Under the pieces are notes generated by a model. The model saw only the letters and a program-made list of their open reading frames with translations, searched no databases and was not told where the DNA came from. Positions 27,911-36,821 of a stretch of 64,000 nucleotides of DNA are shown here, one piece after another. A program made the translations under genes and the position numbers. The DNA is from Lacipirellula limnantheis (GTDB lineage: Bacteria; Planctomycetota; Planctomycetia; Pirellulales; Lacipirellulaceae). Position 1 is the stretch's first letter. Each line of letters opens with the position of its first letter. Location of the stretch: positions 2,242,885-2,306,884 of the forward strand of contig NZ_CP036339.1 of assembly GCF_007746075.1 (NCBI RefSeq), in the 5' to 3' direction.

Positions 27911-28723
27911 ATGAACATGGCTACGAGCATCGCAGCGAACGCCTGGGTCGACCCCCGGGCTGAAATCGACGAGGAAGTCGTCATCGGCCCGTTCTGCACG
28001 ATCGGCGCCGGCGCGCGGATTGGCCGCGGCACGCGCCTCCACAACAATGTCACGCTGATGGGCAACGTGACGTTGGGAGCGGAGAACGTGCTCTTTCCCA
28101 ACGTCGTCATCGGCGCCGAACCGCAGGACTACAGCTACCGCGGCAGCGATACGGCCGTGGTGATCGGGGACGGCAACACGTTTCGCGAAGGGGTGACTGT
28201 CAATCGGGGCAGCGAGAAGGAGGACGGCGTCACCCGCATCGGCGACAACAACTTCCTGATGGGAAACTGCCATGTCGCGCACGACTGCAAACTCGGCAGC
28301 AACATCCTGATTGCCAACGGCTCCTTGCTGGCCGGTCATGTGCATATCCATGATCACGCCTCCATTTCAGGCGGCGTCGCCATTCATCAGTTCGTCACCA
28401 TCGGCAGCTATTCGTTCATCAGCGCGTTGAGCCGAGCGCTGCACGACGTTCCCCCGTTCATGCTGGTCGAAGGAATTCCCGCCCGGCCGCGGTGCATCAA
28501 CATTGTCGCGCTGAAGCGAAACGACTTCACAGCGGAACGAGTCGAGTTCATCGCGGCGGCCCATCGGCTGCTCTACCGATCGAAGGTCGGTCTGAGCCAC
28601 GCTCGCGAAATCTTGCGGACCAACAACCAAATCTCGCCCGACGTGGAAACGCTGTTGGCGTTCATCGAAGGGCAACAAGTCGGCAAGCATGGTCGCGGTC
28701 GCGAAGTTCGGAGGGCAGCATGA
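27911..28723 (+). CDS. lpxA: Acyl-ACP--UDP-N-acetylglucosamine O-acyltransferase LpxA
   Basis: 270 residues, close to the usual 262. AGGAAG precedes ATG 27911. The N-terminal two thirds show the left-handed beta-helix hexapeptide repeat (VVIGPFCTIGAGARIGRG, VTLGAENVLFPNVVIG). NFLMGNCHVAHDCKLG holds the catalytic His pair equivalent to E. coli His122/His125. GGVAIHQFVTIGSYSFI and the C-terminal helical domain (RNDFTAERVEFIAAAHRLL) complete the family pattern. It adds a 3-hydroxyacyl chain to the sugar nucleotide in the first step of lipid A synthesis. The stop overlaps the next start (ATGA at 28720-28723). Confidence 0.94.
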   Translation: MNMATSIAANAWVDPRAEIDEEVVIGPFCTIGAGARIGRGTRLHNNVTLMGNVTLGAENVLFPNVVIGAEPQDYSYRGSDTAVVIGDGNTFREGVTVNRGSEKEDGVTRIGDNNFLMGNCHVAHDCKLGSNILIANGSLLAGHVHIHDHASISGGVAIHQFVTIGSYSFISALSRALHDVPPFMLVEGIPARPRCINIVALKRNDFTAERVEFIAAAHRLLYRSKVGLSHAREILRTNNQISPDVETLLAFIEGQQVGKHGRGREVRRAA

Positions 28724-29841
28724 GCCGCCTCCGTCTTGCCGTTATCGGCGTCGGCCACCTGGGAAAGATTCACGCCAAGCTAGCGGCGGGCATTCCCGAA
28801 ATCGAACTCGTCGCCGTCGTCGACTCGCGACCGGAGGCGCGTGAAGCGCTGGCCAAAGAAACGGGCGCGCGGCCGGTGGCCCACGTTCGCGAACTAATCG
28901 GCGAGATCGACGGCGCCGTCGTCGTCACGCCGACGGTCACGCATTTCGACGTCGCCAGCGAATTGATGCGCGCCGGCGTCCATGTTTTCGTCGAGAAGCC
29001 GATTACGCCCACCGTCCGCGAGGCCGATGAGCTCGTGCAACTTGCCCGGCGTCGCCAACTGGTATTGCAAGTCGGCCACGTCGAGCGCTTTAACCCGGCG
29101 CTGGTCAGCGTGCAGGATCGACTGCAAGAGCCAAAGTTCATTGAAGCTCGTCGTCAGAGCGGCTTTACGTTTCGGTCAACCGACGTCGGCGTGATCATGG
29201 ATCTGATGATTCACGACATCGACGTGGTGCTGTCGCTGGTTAAGGCGCCGTTGGCATGCGTCGACGCCGTTGGCGTCTCGGTCCTCGGCGACCACGAAGA
29301 CATGGTCAGCGCCCGCCTGCACTTTGCGAATGGCGCGGTGGCCAATATCACTGCCTCACGCACGAGCTACGCTCCGGCTCGAACCATGCAGGTTTACACG
29401 CCGACGCGCTTTGCGTCGATCGACTTCGCGAGCCGGAAGGCGACGATCGTCGAGCCGCGACTCGACCTGCTGCAGCGAGATTTCCACCTGAACGACCTGA
29501 GCGAGGCGACTCGAAGTCACTTGCGGGAACAGCTCTTTAGTGAGCTATTGGTAAAGTCTGAAGTCCCTGCTGTGGAAAGCAATGCGATTGAGCAGGAGCA
29601 ACGCGATTTCGCCGAAGCGATTCGTACCGGCCGCCAGCCGCGCGTCACCGGCGTCGACGGCCGCGACGCCGTAGCAGTCGCCGAACGAGTACTGTCCGCG
29701 GTGCGTCAGCATCAATGGGATGGCGCTGACAGCCGCCGGGTTGGTCATCTGGCGTCGCCCATGTTGCCGCTGCCAATGGTGGCCACGATGGACGACTGGG
29801 CGACGGACGATACGGTCATTCTGCGTCGCAAGGCGGGGTAG
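28720..29841 (+). CDS. Gfo/Idh/MocA-family NAD(P)-dependent oxidoreductase coupled to lpxA
   Basis: 373 residues from ATG 28720. The Rossmann start is LAVIGVGHLGKIHAKLA; GVHVFVEKPITPT carries the family EKP motif whose Lys contacts substrate and nicotinamide. The C-terminal beta-sheet domain has GVIMDLMIHDIDVVLSL, where the His/Asp pair is typical. The four-base overlap with lpxA implies coupled expression and a related role, probably oxidising a UDP-sugar. In Leptospira and other bacteria GnnA, a member of this family, oxidises UDP-GlcNAc at C3 before GnnB aminates it, giving lipid A with an amide-linked chain. No gnnB aminotransferase is seen nearby, so that role is only a hypothesis. Confidence 0.88.
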   Translation: MSRLRLAVIGVGHLGKIHAKLAAGIPEIELVAVVDSRPEAREALAKETGARPVAHVRELIGEIDGAVVVTPTVTHFDVASELMRAGVHVFVEKPITPTVREADELVQLARRRQLVLQVGHVERFNPALVSVQDRLQEPKFIEARRQSGFTFRSTDVGVIMDLMIHDIDVVLSLVKAPLACVDAVGVSVLGDHEDMVSARLHFANGAVANITASRTSYAPARTMQVYTPTRFASIDFASRKATIVEPRLDLLQRDFHLNDLSEATRSHLREQLFSELLVKSEVPAVESNAIEQEQRDFAEAIRTGRQPRVTGVDGRDAVAVAERVLSAVRQHQWDGADSRRVGHLASPMLPLPMVATMDDWATDDTVILRRKAG

Positions 29842-29860
29842 CGCGGAGCGATCGAAGTGC

Positions 29861-29882
29861 GCCGGGGGCGAGACGCCCCGGC
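29861..29882. terminator. Hairpin between convergent oxidoreductase and permease genes
   Basis: GCCGGGGGCG-AG-ACGCCCCGGC at 29861-29882 is a GC-rich stem with one mismatch between two convergent genes. No U-run is obvious, so it may be a rho-type or bidirectional terminator, or a repeat. Confidence 0.5.
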
Positions 29883-29928
29883 TCGCTGGCATTGCATTCG
29901 ACTCCCCACTGCCCCCTGCCCAATCCTG

Positions 29929-31392
29929 CTAAGCCAAGTCGCGATCTTCGAAGAAGATCAGCGCCAGCAAGATCGCTGCCCCGCTGTAAAGCACGCTGTA
30001 GAGTAGCGCCCACCCGAGATACGACATTGGCACGCTGCTCGCTCCCGCGATCGCCCCTTCGATTTCGAAGTGATCGAGTACCGGCAGAATCACCGACAGC
30101 AGCTTCCCGATGAAGCGGACGAATACGATTTCGCCGGCGGCCGATTTCACGATCAGCGCCGCCAAGTGGCCCAGCACATAGATCGAGCCGCAAATGACGA
30201 GGTTCGGCAGCATCGGCAGCCGCGTGGAGACGGCGACGCTAATCGCAGCCAGAATCACTGCTTCCAGGAAGGCCAGGACCAGGCCGGGAATGATCCGCAC
30301 GACTTCCAGATAGCACTCCGTCCATTCCGGCGTCGTCTTGGCGGACTCACGAGCGTCGTACACGACCTTGAAGGAGACCGTGAGCAAGAAGACGATCCCC
30401 AGGATGACGAACATCAGAACGATCGGCCAGAGGATTCCCAAGAACTTGCCGACGATGAACTGACGGCGGCCCACCGGCTTGGAAAGCACCGTCAGCGCGG
30501 TGCGGCCCTCGATTTCGTCAGCTACGGACGTGCTGGCGGTCCACAGGGCCATGATGATCGCCAACACCTTGATCATCGTCATGCCGGAGGTCTTCAACAT
30601 CTTCACGTCTTCGCCGAACGTGTTGTATGGAATGAAGACGAAGGCCACGAGCGCCACGATGCCGATCATCACCAGCATCGTGAACAACGGCTGAGCAATC
30701 GTTTCTTTGGCAGTGGCGGCGGCAATCACCGAAGTCCGCGGCGCCAGGAATCGCACCAGCAGGTAGAGAACGTAGAGACCGATCGTGCTGGCGGCGGCGA
30801 TCGGAATCGCGCGTACCTGCGGCGTCTCGACGTCGGTATACATCTGGATCGAAACGTTCGCCGGCGAATCGCTCTCGTTGGTGACGTAGACCGTCGTAAC
30901 GTCTCCTTCAAACCCGCGCGGCGTCGAACTCCCCGGCGACCATGAATAAGGCTCGCCGCCTTGGACCAAAATGAGGGGCTCGACGAAGCCTTTCTTCGCC
31001 GCGACGTTCACGGCGACGTCCTGATCGCTGGTAATCGTGAAGCTTTGCAACTCCGTCGCGCGAAAAGACGCCGGAATTTCGACGTCGGCTTTGCGCGGTC
31101 CAACCTCAACCTTTTCGACGATCGGCGCCACGTCGGGCAGCCGTTTCAGCGACGCCATGATCCGTTCGACCGGCATCGACGGGCTCGCTAGCAGTGCGAG
31201 CGCCGCCATCGAAATCACGACGTACGAGATCGGCCGCAAGATTCCCTCGCCGACCGCTTCGGCGATCGAGCGGGCGGCCCGCCGGTTGACCAGCCACGTC
31301 ACGCCCCACATGAGCAGGAGGATCAAGGCCCCGATGGTCACGCCGACCGCCAGAATCCAGATGGGGGTGAGCCAAATCGTCAGCTTCGACAT
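29929..31392 (-). CDS. ABC-2 type transporter permease
   Basis: 487 residues with about eight membrane helices. Two helices lie near the N-terminus (LTPIWILAVGVTIGALILLL and PISYVVISMAALALLA), then a periplasmic beta-rich domain of about 110 residues (VEVGPRKADVEIPASF, AVNVAAKKGFVEPLIL, VTTVYVTNESDSPAN), then six or more helices. DEIEGRTALTVLSKPVGRRQFIVGKFLG between helices is the characteristic cytoplasmic coupling motif of ABC-2 permeases (E.r.G.l..ll..Pi.r...l.gK). No ATPase gene is adjacent in this window, so the substrate is unknown. The extra extracytoplasmic domain is seen in related planctomycete permeases (recollection, not checked). The 149-bp region upstream holds only a CACAGAG-rich repeat remnant. 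Confidence 0.8.
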   Translation of the reverse strand: MSKLTIWLTPIWILAVGVTIGALILLLMWGVTWLVNRRAARSIAEAVGEGILRPISYVVISMAALALLASPSMPVERIMASLKRLPDVAPIVEKVEVGPRKADVEIPASFRATELQSFTITSDQDVAVNVAAKKGFVEPLILVQGGEPYSWSPGSSTPRGFEGDVTTVYVTNESDSPANVSIQMYTDVETPQVRAIPIAAASTIGLYVLYLLVRFLAPRTSVIAAATAKETIAQPLFTMLVMIGIVALVAFVFIPYNTFGEDVKMLKTSGMTMIKVLAIIMALWTASTSVADEIEGRTALTVLSKPVGRRQFIVGKFLGILWPIVLMFVILGIVFLLTVSFKVVYDARESAKTTPEWTECYLEVVRIIPGLVLAFLEAVILAAISVAVSTRLPMLPNLVICGSIYVLGHLAALIVKSAAGEIVFVRFIGKLLSVILPVLDHFEIEGAIAGASSVPMSYLGWALLYSVLYSGAAILLALIFFEDRDLA

Positions 31393-31541
31393 GTGTACTT
31401 ACCAGTTCGATATCGATTGCGGCAGCAGGAAGAGACTACGTTTTCACCACAGAGTTCACGCAGAAAACAGCAGAGTTATCGAATCAGTTTGGCGAAAAAC
31501 TCGGCGGTGTGTTCGGTGGTCACTGCGTCGTAGGTCGCTTT

Positions 31542-31841
31542 CTACTGCCGGATGACAAATCCAACAAACTCGCCAGTTCCCGGTCGGGCGTCTACGGCGA
31601 GTTGCCGGATTCGCCCTTCCATGCGCTCGGCGATCGCCGCCATGAACCGGCCAAGCTCCGCCGGCGTTCCCTCGGCGATCATCTCAACTCGACCGTCGTC
31701 CAAGTTCCGAACAAACCCAGCGACGTCGAATCCAGCCGCCAGTCGCCGGGTCGTTTCGCGAAACCCGACCCCTTGGACATGGCCGCTGTAAAACGCTTGG
31801 CGTCTTTCGATCGACGCTGCGTGCTGACCGCTCGATCCCAT
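31542..31841 (-). CDS. acyP: Acylphosphatase
   Basis: 99 residues from ATG at 31839-31841. It hydrolyses acyl phosphates such as carbamoyl phosphate and 1,3-bisphosphoglycerate. YSGHVQGVGFRETTRRLA holds the phosphate-binding loop with the catalytic Arg (VQGVGFR), and GFVRNLDDGRVEMIAEG holds the catalytic Asn. Length is as expected with ~8 extra N-terminal residues. The frame stays open on the minus strand far upstream to 32903, but that part is antisense to the next gene and has no similarity. The start is moderately certain; no strong Shine-Dalgarno is seen. Confidence 0.88.
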   Translation of the reverse strand: MGSSGQHAASIERRQAFYSGHVQGVGFRETTRRLAAGFDVAGFVRNLDDGRVEMIAEGTPAELGRFMAAIAERMEGRIRQLAVDARPGTGEFVGFVIRQ

Positions 31842-32072
31842 GAATAGTGCCAATCGCTGAACATCTAGGTCATCGGCGTTGCCGGTGAACGAGTCGCGGG
31901 CGTCCGTTGCACCAACTTCGCCCATCGGCGGAGCCGGTGACTTCAACCATGGGCGTCTGATCCTGCCACCAGCAAAAATCGCCGACATCAGCCGCAGTTC
32001 CGAGTATATCGGCGTGCCAGCGGCCATTCCAGCCTTGACCCCCCGACCACTCGCCAATACCCTCCGCTCCCC

Positions 32073-33308
32073 ATGCCTCACTACCGGTCCATCCGCTGCA
32101 TTACGCTCGCTTTCGGGGCGGTGTTCGCACTTGTCGGGATTCGCGGCGCGCACGGCCAACAGGCGCCCGCTCCGCAGGCAGCGGCCGGCGTCCTTGTGTT
32201 GCGAAACGGCAACGTCCTTTCCGGCGTCGTCCATCGCCAGGGCAGCCACTACCGCATCGAGAACGAAGGCTCGGTGCTCCAGATCCCGGCGTCGCAGGTC
32301 GAGATGGCCTGCGCGTCGCTCGTCGATGCTTACGAGCAGCGTCGCCGCCAACGCGTCGGCAATGCGACCGACGCTCATCTGGAACTCGCCCGCTGGTGCC
32401 TGCGACATGGTTTGCTGGCCGAAGCAGCGCGCGAGATTCTGGATGCCCGCGCCGACGATCCTGGCCACCCCGCGCTCCGCACGCTCGACTTGCAATTGCA
32501 GCAAGGCTTGGCCGACGAAGCGAGCCGCCAACAACGAGAGCGCGAGGGGGTTGCTCTCGCCGCGCACACCGAGCCGGCAGCGCCTGAGGAAACCGCTCAG
32601 CCAGAACGGATGATCGATCCGAAGCCAGAGGTCCAAGAGAAGTTCGTCCGGAGCATTCAGCCCATGCTGATCCACGGCTGCACGACGTCCGGCTGCCATA
32701 CGCCCAACTCGCGTCAAACGATGGAACTCGACCGGTGGGCGCTCGAGGGAAGCGGCATCCCGACGCTCATCCGCAAGAACTTGGAGCAGGTCCTGGCCCA
32801 AGTCGACGTCGAAGATCCAGCGAGTAGTCCCCTCATGCGACGTGCTCGCCAAGCGCATGGTCTGCGCGGCACGCGCTTGTCGACCCCGCTGGCGCCCTAC
32901 CAAACGGCGATTTTGATGGACTGGCTCAACGAGGCCGCCGGAGTCGCTCCCGAGCCTTCGGCGACGAACACGCCGGCACTTGGTCAGAATGCTGGTCCAA
33001 ATCTTACCGAGGCGTCAGCGGAAGCCGAGGGCGAAGTCACCGAGGCAATGGTTGACGAAGCGGCGCGAGAACTTCTCAATCGAGGCAAAGCGAAAGCCAG
33101 GACGGCGTTCACGCCGCGCGATCAATTCGACCCTGAGATCTTCAATCGCCGAAGGGCGCGAGCAGAATCCAAGAGGCCGTCTGACGCGAGCGCCGATGCG
33201 TCAACAGGCAACGAGTACGTACCCGAGACGATCGACTTCCAGCCTAGGGCGCCGGAATCGGCTGAGGAGTCGCCTGACCTTCCAGCGGAGTCGCCCAGTA
33301 GGGATTGA
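32073..33308 (+). CDS. Secreted planctomycete protein with a single CX4CH haem-like motif
   Basis: 411 residues. A signal peptide ends near GAHGQQA. Residues 38-75 (GVLVLRNGNVLSGVVHRQGSHYRI...) resemble a small beta-barrel seen in other planctomycete exported proteins. A helical, TPR-like region follows (HLELARWCLRHGLLAEAAREIL...). Residues about 190-300 hold IQPMLIHGCTTSGCHTPNS, with a CTTSGCH motif that is like the haem-binding CXXCH of cytochrome c but has four residues between the cysteines, as in some planctomycete 'cytochrome C-like' domains. The final ~110 residues are acidic and disordered. The function is unknown. The 3' end overlaps the next gene (minus strand) by 65 bases. Confidence 0.8.
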   Translation: MPHYRSIRCITLAFGAVFALVGIRGAHGQQAPAPQAAAGVLVLRNGNVLSGVVHRQGSHYRIENEGSVLQIPASQVEMACASLVDAYEQRRRQRVGNATDAHLELARWCLRHGLLAEAAREILDARADDPGHPALRTLDLQLQQGLADEASRQQREREGVALAAHTEPAAPEETAQPERMIDPKPEVQEKFVRSIQPMLIHGCTTSGCHTPNSRQTMELDRWALEGSGIPTLIRKNLEQVLAQVDVEDPASSPLMRRARQAHGLRGTRLSTPLAPYQTAILMDWLNEAAGVAPEPSATNTPALGQNAGPNLTEASAEAEGEVTEAMVDEAARELLNRGKAKARTAFTPRDQFDPEIFNRRRARAESKRPSDASADASTGNEYVPETIDFQPRAPESAEESPDLPAESPSRD

Positions 33309-33510
33309 GGTCGGCCTCGGTTGCCGGCGATTTTTGCGGCGGCGGATCGACGGTGTTGTAGACCTGTCCGTTAAATGCCGAACCAGCGCGTTGCAAGCTC
33401 CCGGAACGCGGCCCGCCCGGCACCGGCGCCGAATAGTCGCACGCATCGCTACACATCCGGCACCCCCCGGCTGCAAGCAGCACGGCGGCGGCCCAGAACG
33501 TTCGTTCCAT
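33244..33510 (-). CDS. Small Cys-rich lipoprotein of planctomycete type
   Basis: 88 residues from ATG at 33508-33510. MERTFWAAAVLLAAGGC is a short lipoprotein signal with Cys at residue 17, followed by RMCSDACDYSAPVPGGPRS, a Cys-containing start that is familiar from small planctomycete lipoproteins. The rest is Pro/Ala/Gln-rich with NPYWATP near the end. Function unknown. Its last 65 bases overlap the 3' end of the convergent secreted-protein gene. Confidence 0.72.
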   Translation of the reverse strand: MERTFWAAAVLLAAGGCRMCSDACDYSAPVPGGPRSGSLQRAGSAFNGQVYNTVDPPPQKSPATEADLNPYWATPLEGQATPQPIPAP

Positions 33511-33697
33511 GGCGGCGTCTCGCAGGCTCCCCCTAAACGCCGCGCAGCAGCGCGCGGCCCCCTGGAAGCAATCATCGGACGTCCCGGTTCGGTCGAATGA
33601 GTGAAACTATGCCGATTGCAACGCTGGCGCCGCGCGTGCGACGCACGCCCTGTCGTCTGCAGAGCAACTCGGCGGTCGGTCTCGTCACGCCCATTTA

Positions 33698-33726
33698 GCC
33701 CCGCCGCTCGCGGCGAGAAGCGGGGC
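33698..33726. terminator. Possible hairpin downstream of the HAD gene
   Basis: GCCCCGC at 33698-33704 pairs with GCGGGGC at 33720-33726, with an inner CGC/GCG stem. It lies in the 295-bp spacer 33511-33805, beyond the HAD stop codon on the minus strand. There is no U-run; the rest of the spacer shows no gene. Confidence 0.35.
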
Positions 33727-33805
33727 GCCGCCCGCTGCTAAATGTTCGATGGGGCGTGGCGGCTTCGAGCGCGCCGCTAAGTGGCGCGCCCGCGAGACCG
33801 TTGCG

Positions 33806-34501
33806 TCAGCAACTCCCCCCGGGCGTCGGCAAGCGCAGCGCGTGGTAAATCCGCTCGTCGGCGAGCGAATGCGCCTCGAATCGGGCGCCAGGAAAATGGT
33901 GGTGCTTGCTCTGGCCATGGGGCACCGCCACGGCGTACGCCCCCGACGCCACCGCGGCCTGCGTGCCGATCTGACTATCTTCCAGAATCATCATCGCCGC
34001 CGGCTCAACGCCATGTTTCTGCGCCGCCAGCAAGTAAACGTCAGGCGCCGGTTTTCCGTGCTCGATGTCTTCGCTCGTGAGAATGAATTTGAATCGCGGC
34101 GCCAGATTGAACATGCCGAGCACCAAGTCAACGAACGACCGTCCGCTGCTGGTGGCGATCCCCTTGGGAATGTGGGCCGCCTCCAGCGAGGAGAGAAGTT
34201 CAAGCAGTCCCGGCATGGGCGCTAAGCGACGCGGCAACAATCCCCCAAAAATCTCCGCCGACTCCGCCGCAAGCTGCTCGGGCGTGTCGTCAAGATCATG
34301 CCAGTCGATCATCACAGAGAGCGCTACGTGCGACTTGCGACCCATCATCTCATTGAGCAACTCGCCCGTAATTTGCTTGCCGCGTCTCGACAGGATGGCG
34401 CTCCCCACCTCTTGGTAGAGCTCTTCGGTATTGAACATCAGACCGTCGAGGTCAAAGGTGACGGCCTGCAAGGGGGGCGTAGGTAGTTCCAATTCGTTCA
34501 T
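33806..34501 (-). CDS. HAD-superfamily hydrolase, beta-phosphoglucomutase-like
   Basis: 231 residues from ATG at 34499-34501. The four HAD motifs are intact: VTFDLDGLMFNTE (nucleophile and acid/base Asp), GIATSSGRS, the Lys in EHGKPAPDVY, and MILEDSQIG. The cap is a small helical bundle (LYQEVGSAILSRRGKQITGELL). This is the phosphatase/phosphomutase subgroup that includes beta-phosphoglucomutase and sugar phosphatases; the substrate cannot be told. It is the last gene of a three-gene operon, overlapping the NUDIX gene by ATGA. Confidence 0.88.
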   Translation of the reverse strand: MNELELPTPPLQAVTFDLDGLMFNTEELYQEVGSAILSRRGKQITGELLNEMMGRKSHVALSVMIDWHDLDDTPEQLAAESAEIFGGLLPRRLAPMPGLLELLSSLEAAHIPKGIATSSGRSFVDLVLGMFNLAPRFKFILTSEDIEHGKPAPDVYLLAAQKHGVEPAAMMILEDSQIGTQAAVASGAYAVAVPHGQSKHHHFPGARFEAHSLADERIYHALRLPTPGGSC

Positions 34502-35160
34502 GGCTGTTGACCGCTCGCAAGTTCGCACTCCACGCGTCGCAATCGACCGCGCAGTTCCCCGAGCATAACGGCCGTGGCGCCCCATGCCGAGTGGCCTTCC
34601 ACGTGGAGCTGCGGCGCGGCAAACCGGAGCGGTCCGCGGACGATCTCCAGCGGCGGCAACGGCGGCTGGTCGAGCAACTCGCGCAGCGGCAACGTGACGA
34701 CGCGCGCGACCTCGCTCGGGCTAGGATGCCACGGCGGCAGGCTGGCCGTCGCCCCCACGCAGGGGACCACCCAGGCGTTGCTCGCGAACACAAACTGCGG
34801 CTCGAGGTTGCCTAACCACTGGACCGGCGGCCGCACGCCCAGTTCCTCGGCAAGTTCCCGAGTCGCGGCTGCTGGCGGCGTCTCATTCCCGTCGATCAAG
34901 CCGCCAGGGAAGCTGATCTGGCCGCCATGCCGAGAGAGTCCTGCCGCCCGCACCGTGAGCGGCAGTTGCCAGGCGCCGTCGCTCCAGCAAAAAAGGATTG
35001 CCACGGCCGCAGGGCGTGCATCTCCGCGCGCTGGTCCTGAGTGTCGTCCGTAAACGAGCTCCGGCGCCAAGGAGCGCCCCCATGCCGCTTGAGCCGGTCG
35101 CGCCAACTCCGCCGAGAGCAGCGAAGGCAAGTCCGTACGCTGCCACAACCTAGCGCTCAT
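34498..35160 (-). CDS. NUDIX hydrolase, CoA-pyrophosphatase-like
   Basis: 220 residues. The NUDIX box is complete: GGLIDGNETPPAAATRELAEELGV (G-x5-E-x7-REL-x-EELG). The preceding AAGLSRHGGQISFPGG matches the LRxHxGqvsFPGG signature of the NudL/CoA-pyrophosphatase subgroup, which splits CoA or related dinucleotide pyrophosphates. It overlaps its upstream neighbour (35157-35160) and downstream neighbour (34498-34501) by four bases each, so it is translationally coupled on both sides. Confidence 0.9.
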   Translation of the reverse strand: MSARLWQRTDLPSLLSAELARPAQAAWGRSLAPELVYGRHSGPARGDARPAAVAILFCWSDGAWQLPLTVRAAGLSRHGGQISFPGGLIDGNETPPAAATRELAEELGVRPPVQWLGNLEPQFVFASNAWVVPCVGATASLPPWHPSPSEVARVVTLPLRELLDQPPLPPLEIVRGPLRFAAPQLHVEGHSAWGATAVMLGELRGRLRRVECELASGQQP

Positions 35161-36821
35161 GGCGTTGCCGTCGGTGCGACGCCCGTCTCATACACGGTGT
35201 ATCCAACGACGTCGGCGTCAGGGTCAAGCGGAGTGGCGAATAATACGGGCAAATCGAGCGGCGGCGAACTTCGCGCGATCACATGACTTGCGCCATACTT
35301 CTGCGCGAGCTCAAGCACGCGCTGTGTCCCTAGCTGCTCGGGCGAATCGAGCAGGATCTTTCGCCCCCGCTCGTCGACGCTCTCGAGCGTCGGGAACAAT
35401 TCGCCGGTCCGAGCGCGCCAAGCGACGACGCCGGCAGCGTCTTGCGGGACGTCTTTGTTCGTCCCGGCATCGGCTCGCGACGCGTACCACTTAAACGAAT
35501 GCCCCGAACGCGGCACGAGGAACTTGGCGTTTGGCGGCGTATGCTCCGAGACCCACGCGCACGCGGTTTGCCATCCCGTGGCATTCTCCATCTGCCAAAC
35601 CGCCGGCGGCAAATTAGACTGCCAACGAGCGTACGTCACGCCGCCGAGAAAACTGGCCGCCCAAGCGAGCGGCGCCAGTGCCGCCAGTCGTGCCCAACGG
35701 CTGCCGCTCCGCAGCGTGGCCAGGATCCAACCCGTCCCAATGACGGCCAGCGCCATGGGCAGCGCCACATCGACTTGCCGGAACCAGTAATAGCGCAAGA
35801 GACGTGCGGCGCCCACGCGATCGTGGTCAAGCGCCACTTCAATCGCCAAGCCGACGAACGCCCCCGCCAGCGCGAAAGAAGCGAAGCGCATCACGCGCGC
35901 GGCCGCGGCGTGCGACTCGATCGCTGCCGCCGCGAGGCCGTTCGAGCTGCGCGATTGACGGTGCAGCCACGTCCAGAGGGCGACAAACGCGAAGATCATT
36001 CCAGCGAGCCAGGTTAGCCGTCCTTGTATTTCACTTGCCGGCAGCGATAGCGGCGCCAGGTGGTGCGGCAAGCGGTCGTAGACGTAAATTCTCGCGGCCT
36101 CGGCGTTGACCGCCGGATCGGTATGCCACTCCAACGCCAATGACGGAATCAAGCCAATGAGTGCCAGCACCCCGCCGCCGACGAGCCCAGGCAGCATCAA
36201 GCGCAACGCCGCCCGCTCGCCGCGCGGTTCCGTCAGCCAGACGCCGATCGCCGCGAGTACGGCCCACGCGCCAACCAGCACGTGAAACGCCGATGCGGCG
36301 CCGAACCAAATCCACGGCTGCAGCCAATTGCTTCGCGCCAGCGCCGCCATTCCGAATAGAAGAAAGCCGTACGCAATACACTTCGCCTCAACGCCGCCGA
36401 CGACCCATTCGCCCGCAAAATTTCGAACCCCGTCGCGCAGCAGCGTGACCCACAAGGCAGCGCTGAGCACTGAAGCCCAAGGCGCCCGCACGACGCTGGT
36501 GGAAAGGCGTTGCCAGCCCGCGGCCAACAGCGCCCACGCCGCGAACCGGCCAATCCAAGCCACTGCCGTCAGCGGCAAAAATGTCGTCAGCCAACCGAGC
36601 GACCAATAAAACGCCAAGTGCGGGTCGGCCGAATCAAGAAACAGGTCGCCGGGGCAGTATTCGGGATTCCAGTAATGCGCCGCCTTCGTCAAGTAGTGCG
36701 CTTCGTTGACGTGCGGCGCGGCGGCGCCGCCGTCGATGAAAAAAATCAGTAAGATCAGGGCGAATTCACGCACGAATTGGCCGCGCGGCGCACCATTGTC
36801 AAACTTAGAATCGTTCATCAT
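35157..36821 (-). CDS. Polytopic membrane protein, DUF6798-like
   Basis: 554 residues from ATG at 36819-36821 (a second ATG follows directly). About ten membrane helices fill residues 15-400, with conserved-looking loops NEAHYLTKAAHYWNPEYCPGD and YYWFRQVDVALP. The C-terminal ~150 residues are extracytoplasmic or cytoplasmic and soluble (ACAWVSEHTPPNAKFLVPRSGHSFKWYASR). The architecture recalls large planctomycete membrane proteins distantly like glycosyltransferase family 39 scaffolds; the family name is from memory and should be treated as tentative. It is the first gene of the operon with the NUDIX and HAD genes. Confidence 0.78.
   Translation of the reverse strand: MMNDSKFDNGAPRGQFVREFALILLIFFIDGGAAAPHVNEAHYLTKAAHYWNPEYCPGDLFLDSADPHLAFYWSLGWLTTFLPLTAVAWIGRFAAWALLAAGWQRLSTSVVRAPWASVLSAALWVTLLRDGVRNFAGEWVVGGVEAKCIAYGFLLFGMAALARSNWLQPWIWFGAASAFHVLVGAWAVLAAIGVWLTEPRGERAALRLMLPGLVGGGVLALIGLIPSLALEWHTDPAVNAEAARIYVYDRLPHHLAPLSLPASEIQGRLTWLAGMIFAFVALWTWLHRQSRSSNGLAAAAIESHAAAARVMRFASFALAGAFVGLAIEVALDHDRVGAARLLRYYWFRQVDVALPMALAVIGTGWILATLRSGSRWARLAALAPLAWAASFLGGVTYARWQSNLPPAVWQMENATGWQTACAWVSEHTPPNAKFLVPRSGHSFKWYASRADAGTNKDVPQDAAGVVAWRARTGELFPTLESVDERGRKILLDSPEQLGTQRVLELAQKYGASHVIARSSPPLDLPVLFATPLDPDADVVGYTVYETGVAPTATP

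Noticed and set aside
31842..32903. Long minus-strand extension of the acylphosphatase frame
   Set aside because: The part above 31841 is antisense to the secreted-protein gene; acylphosphatases are about 90-100 residues.
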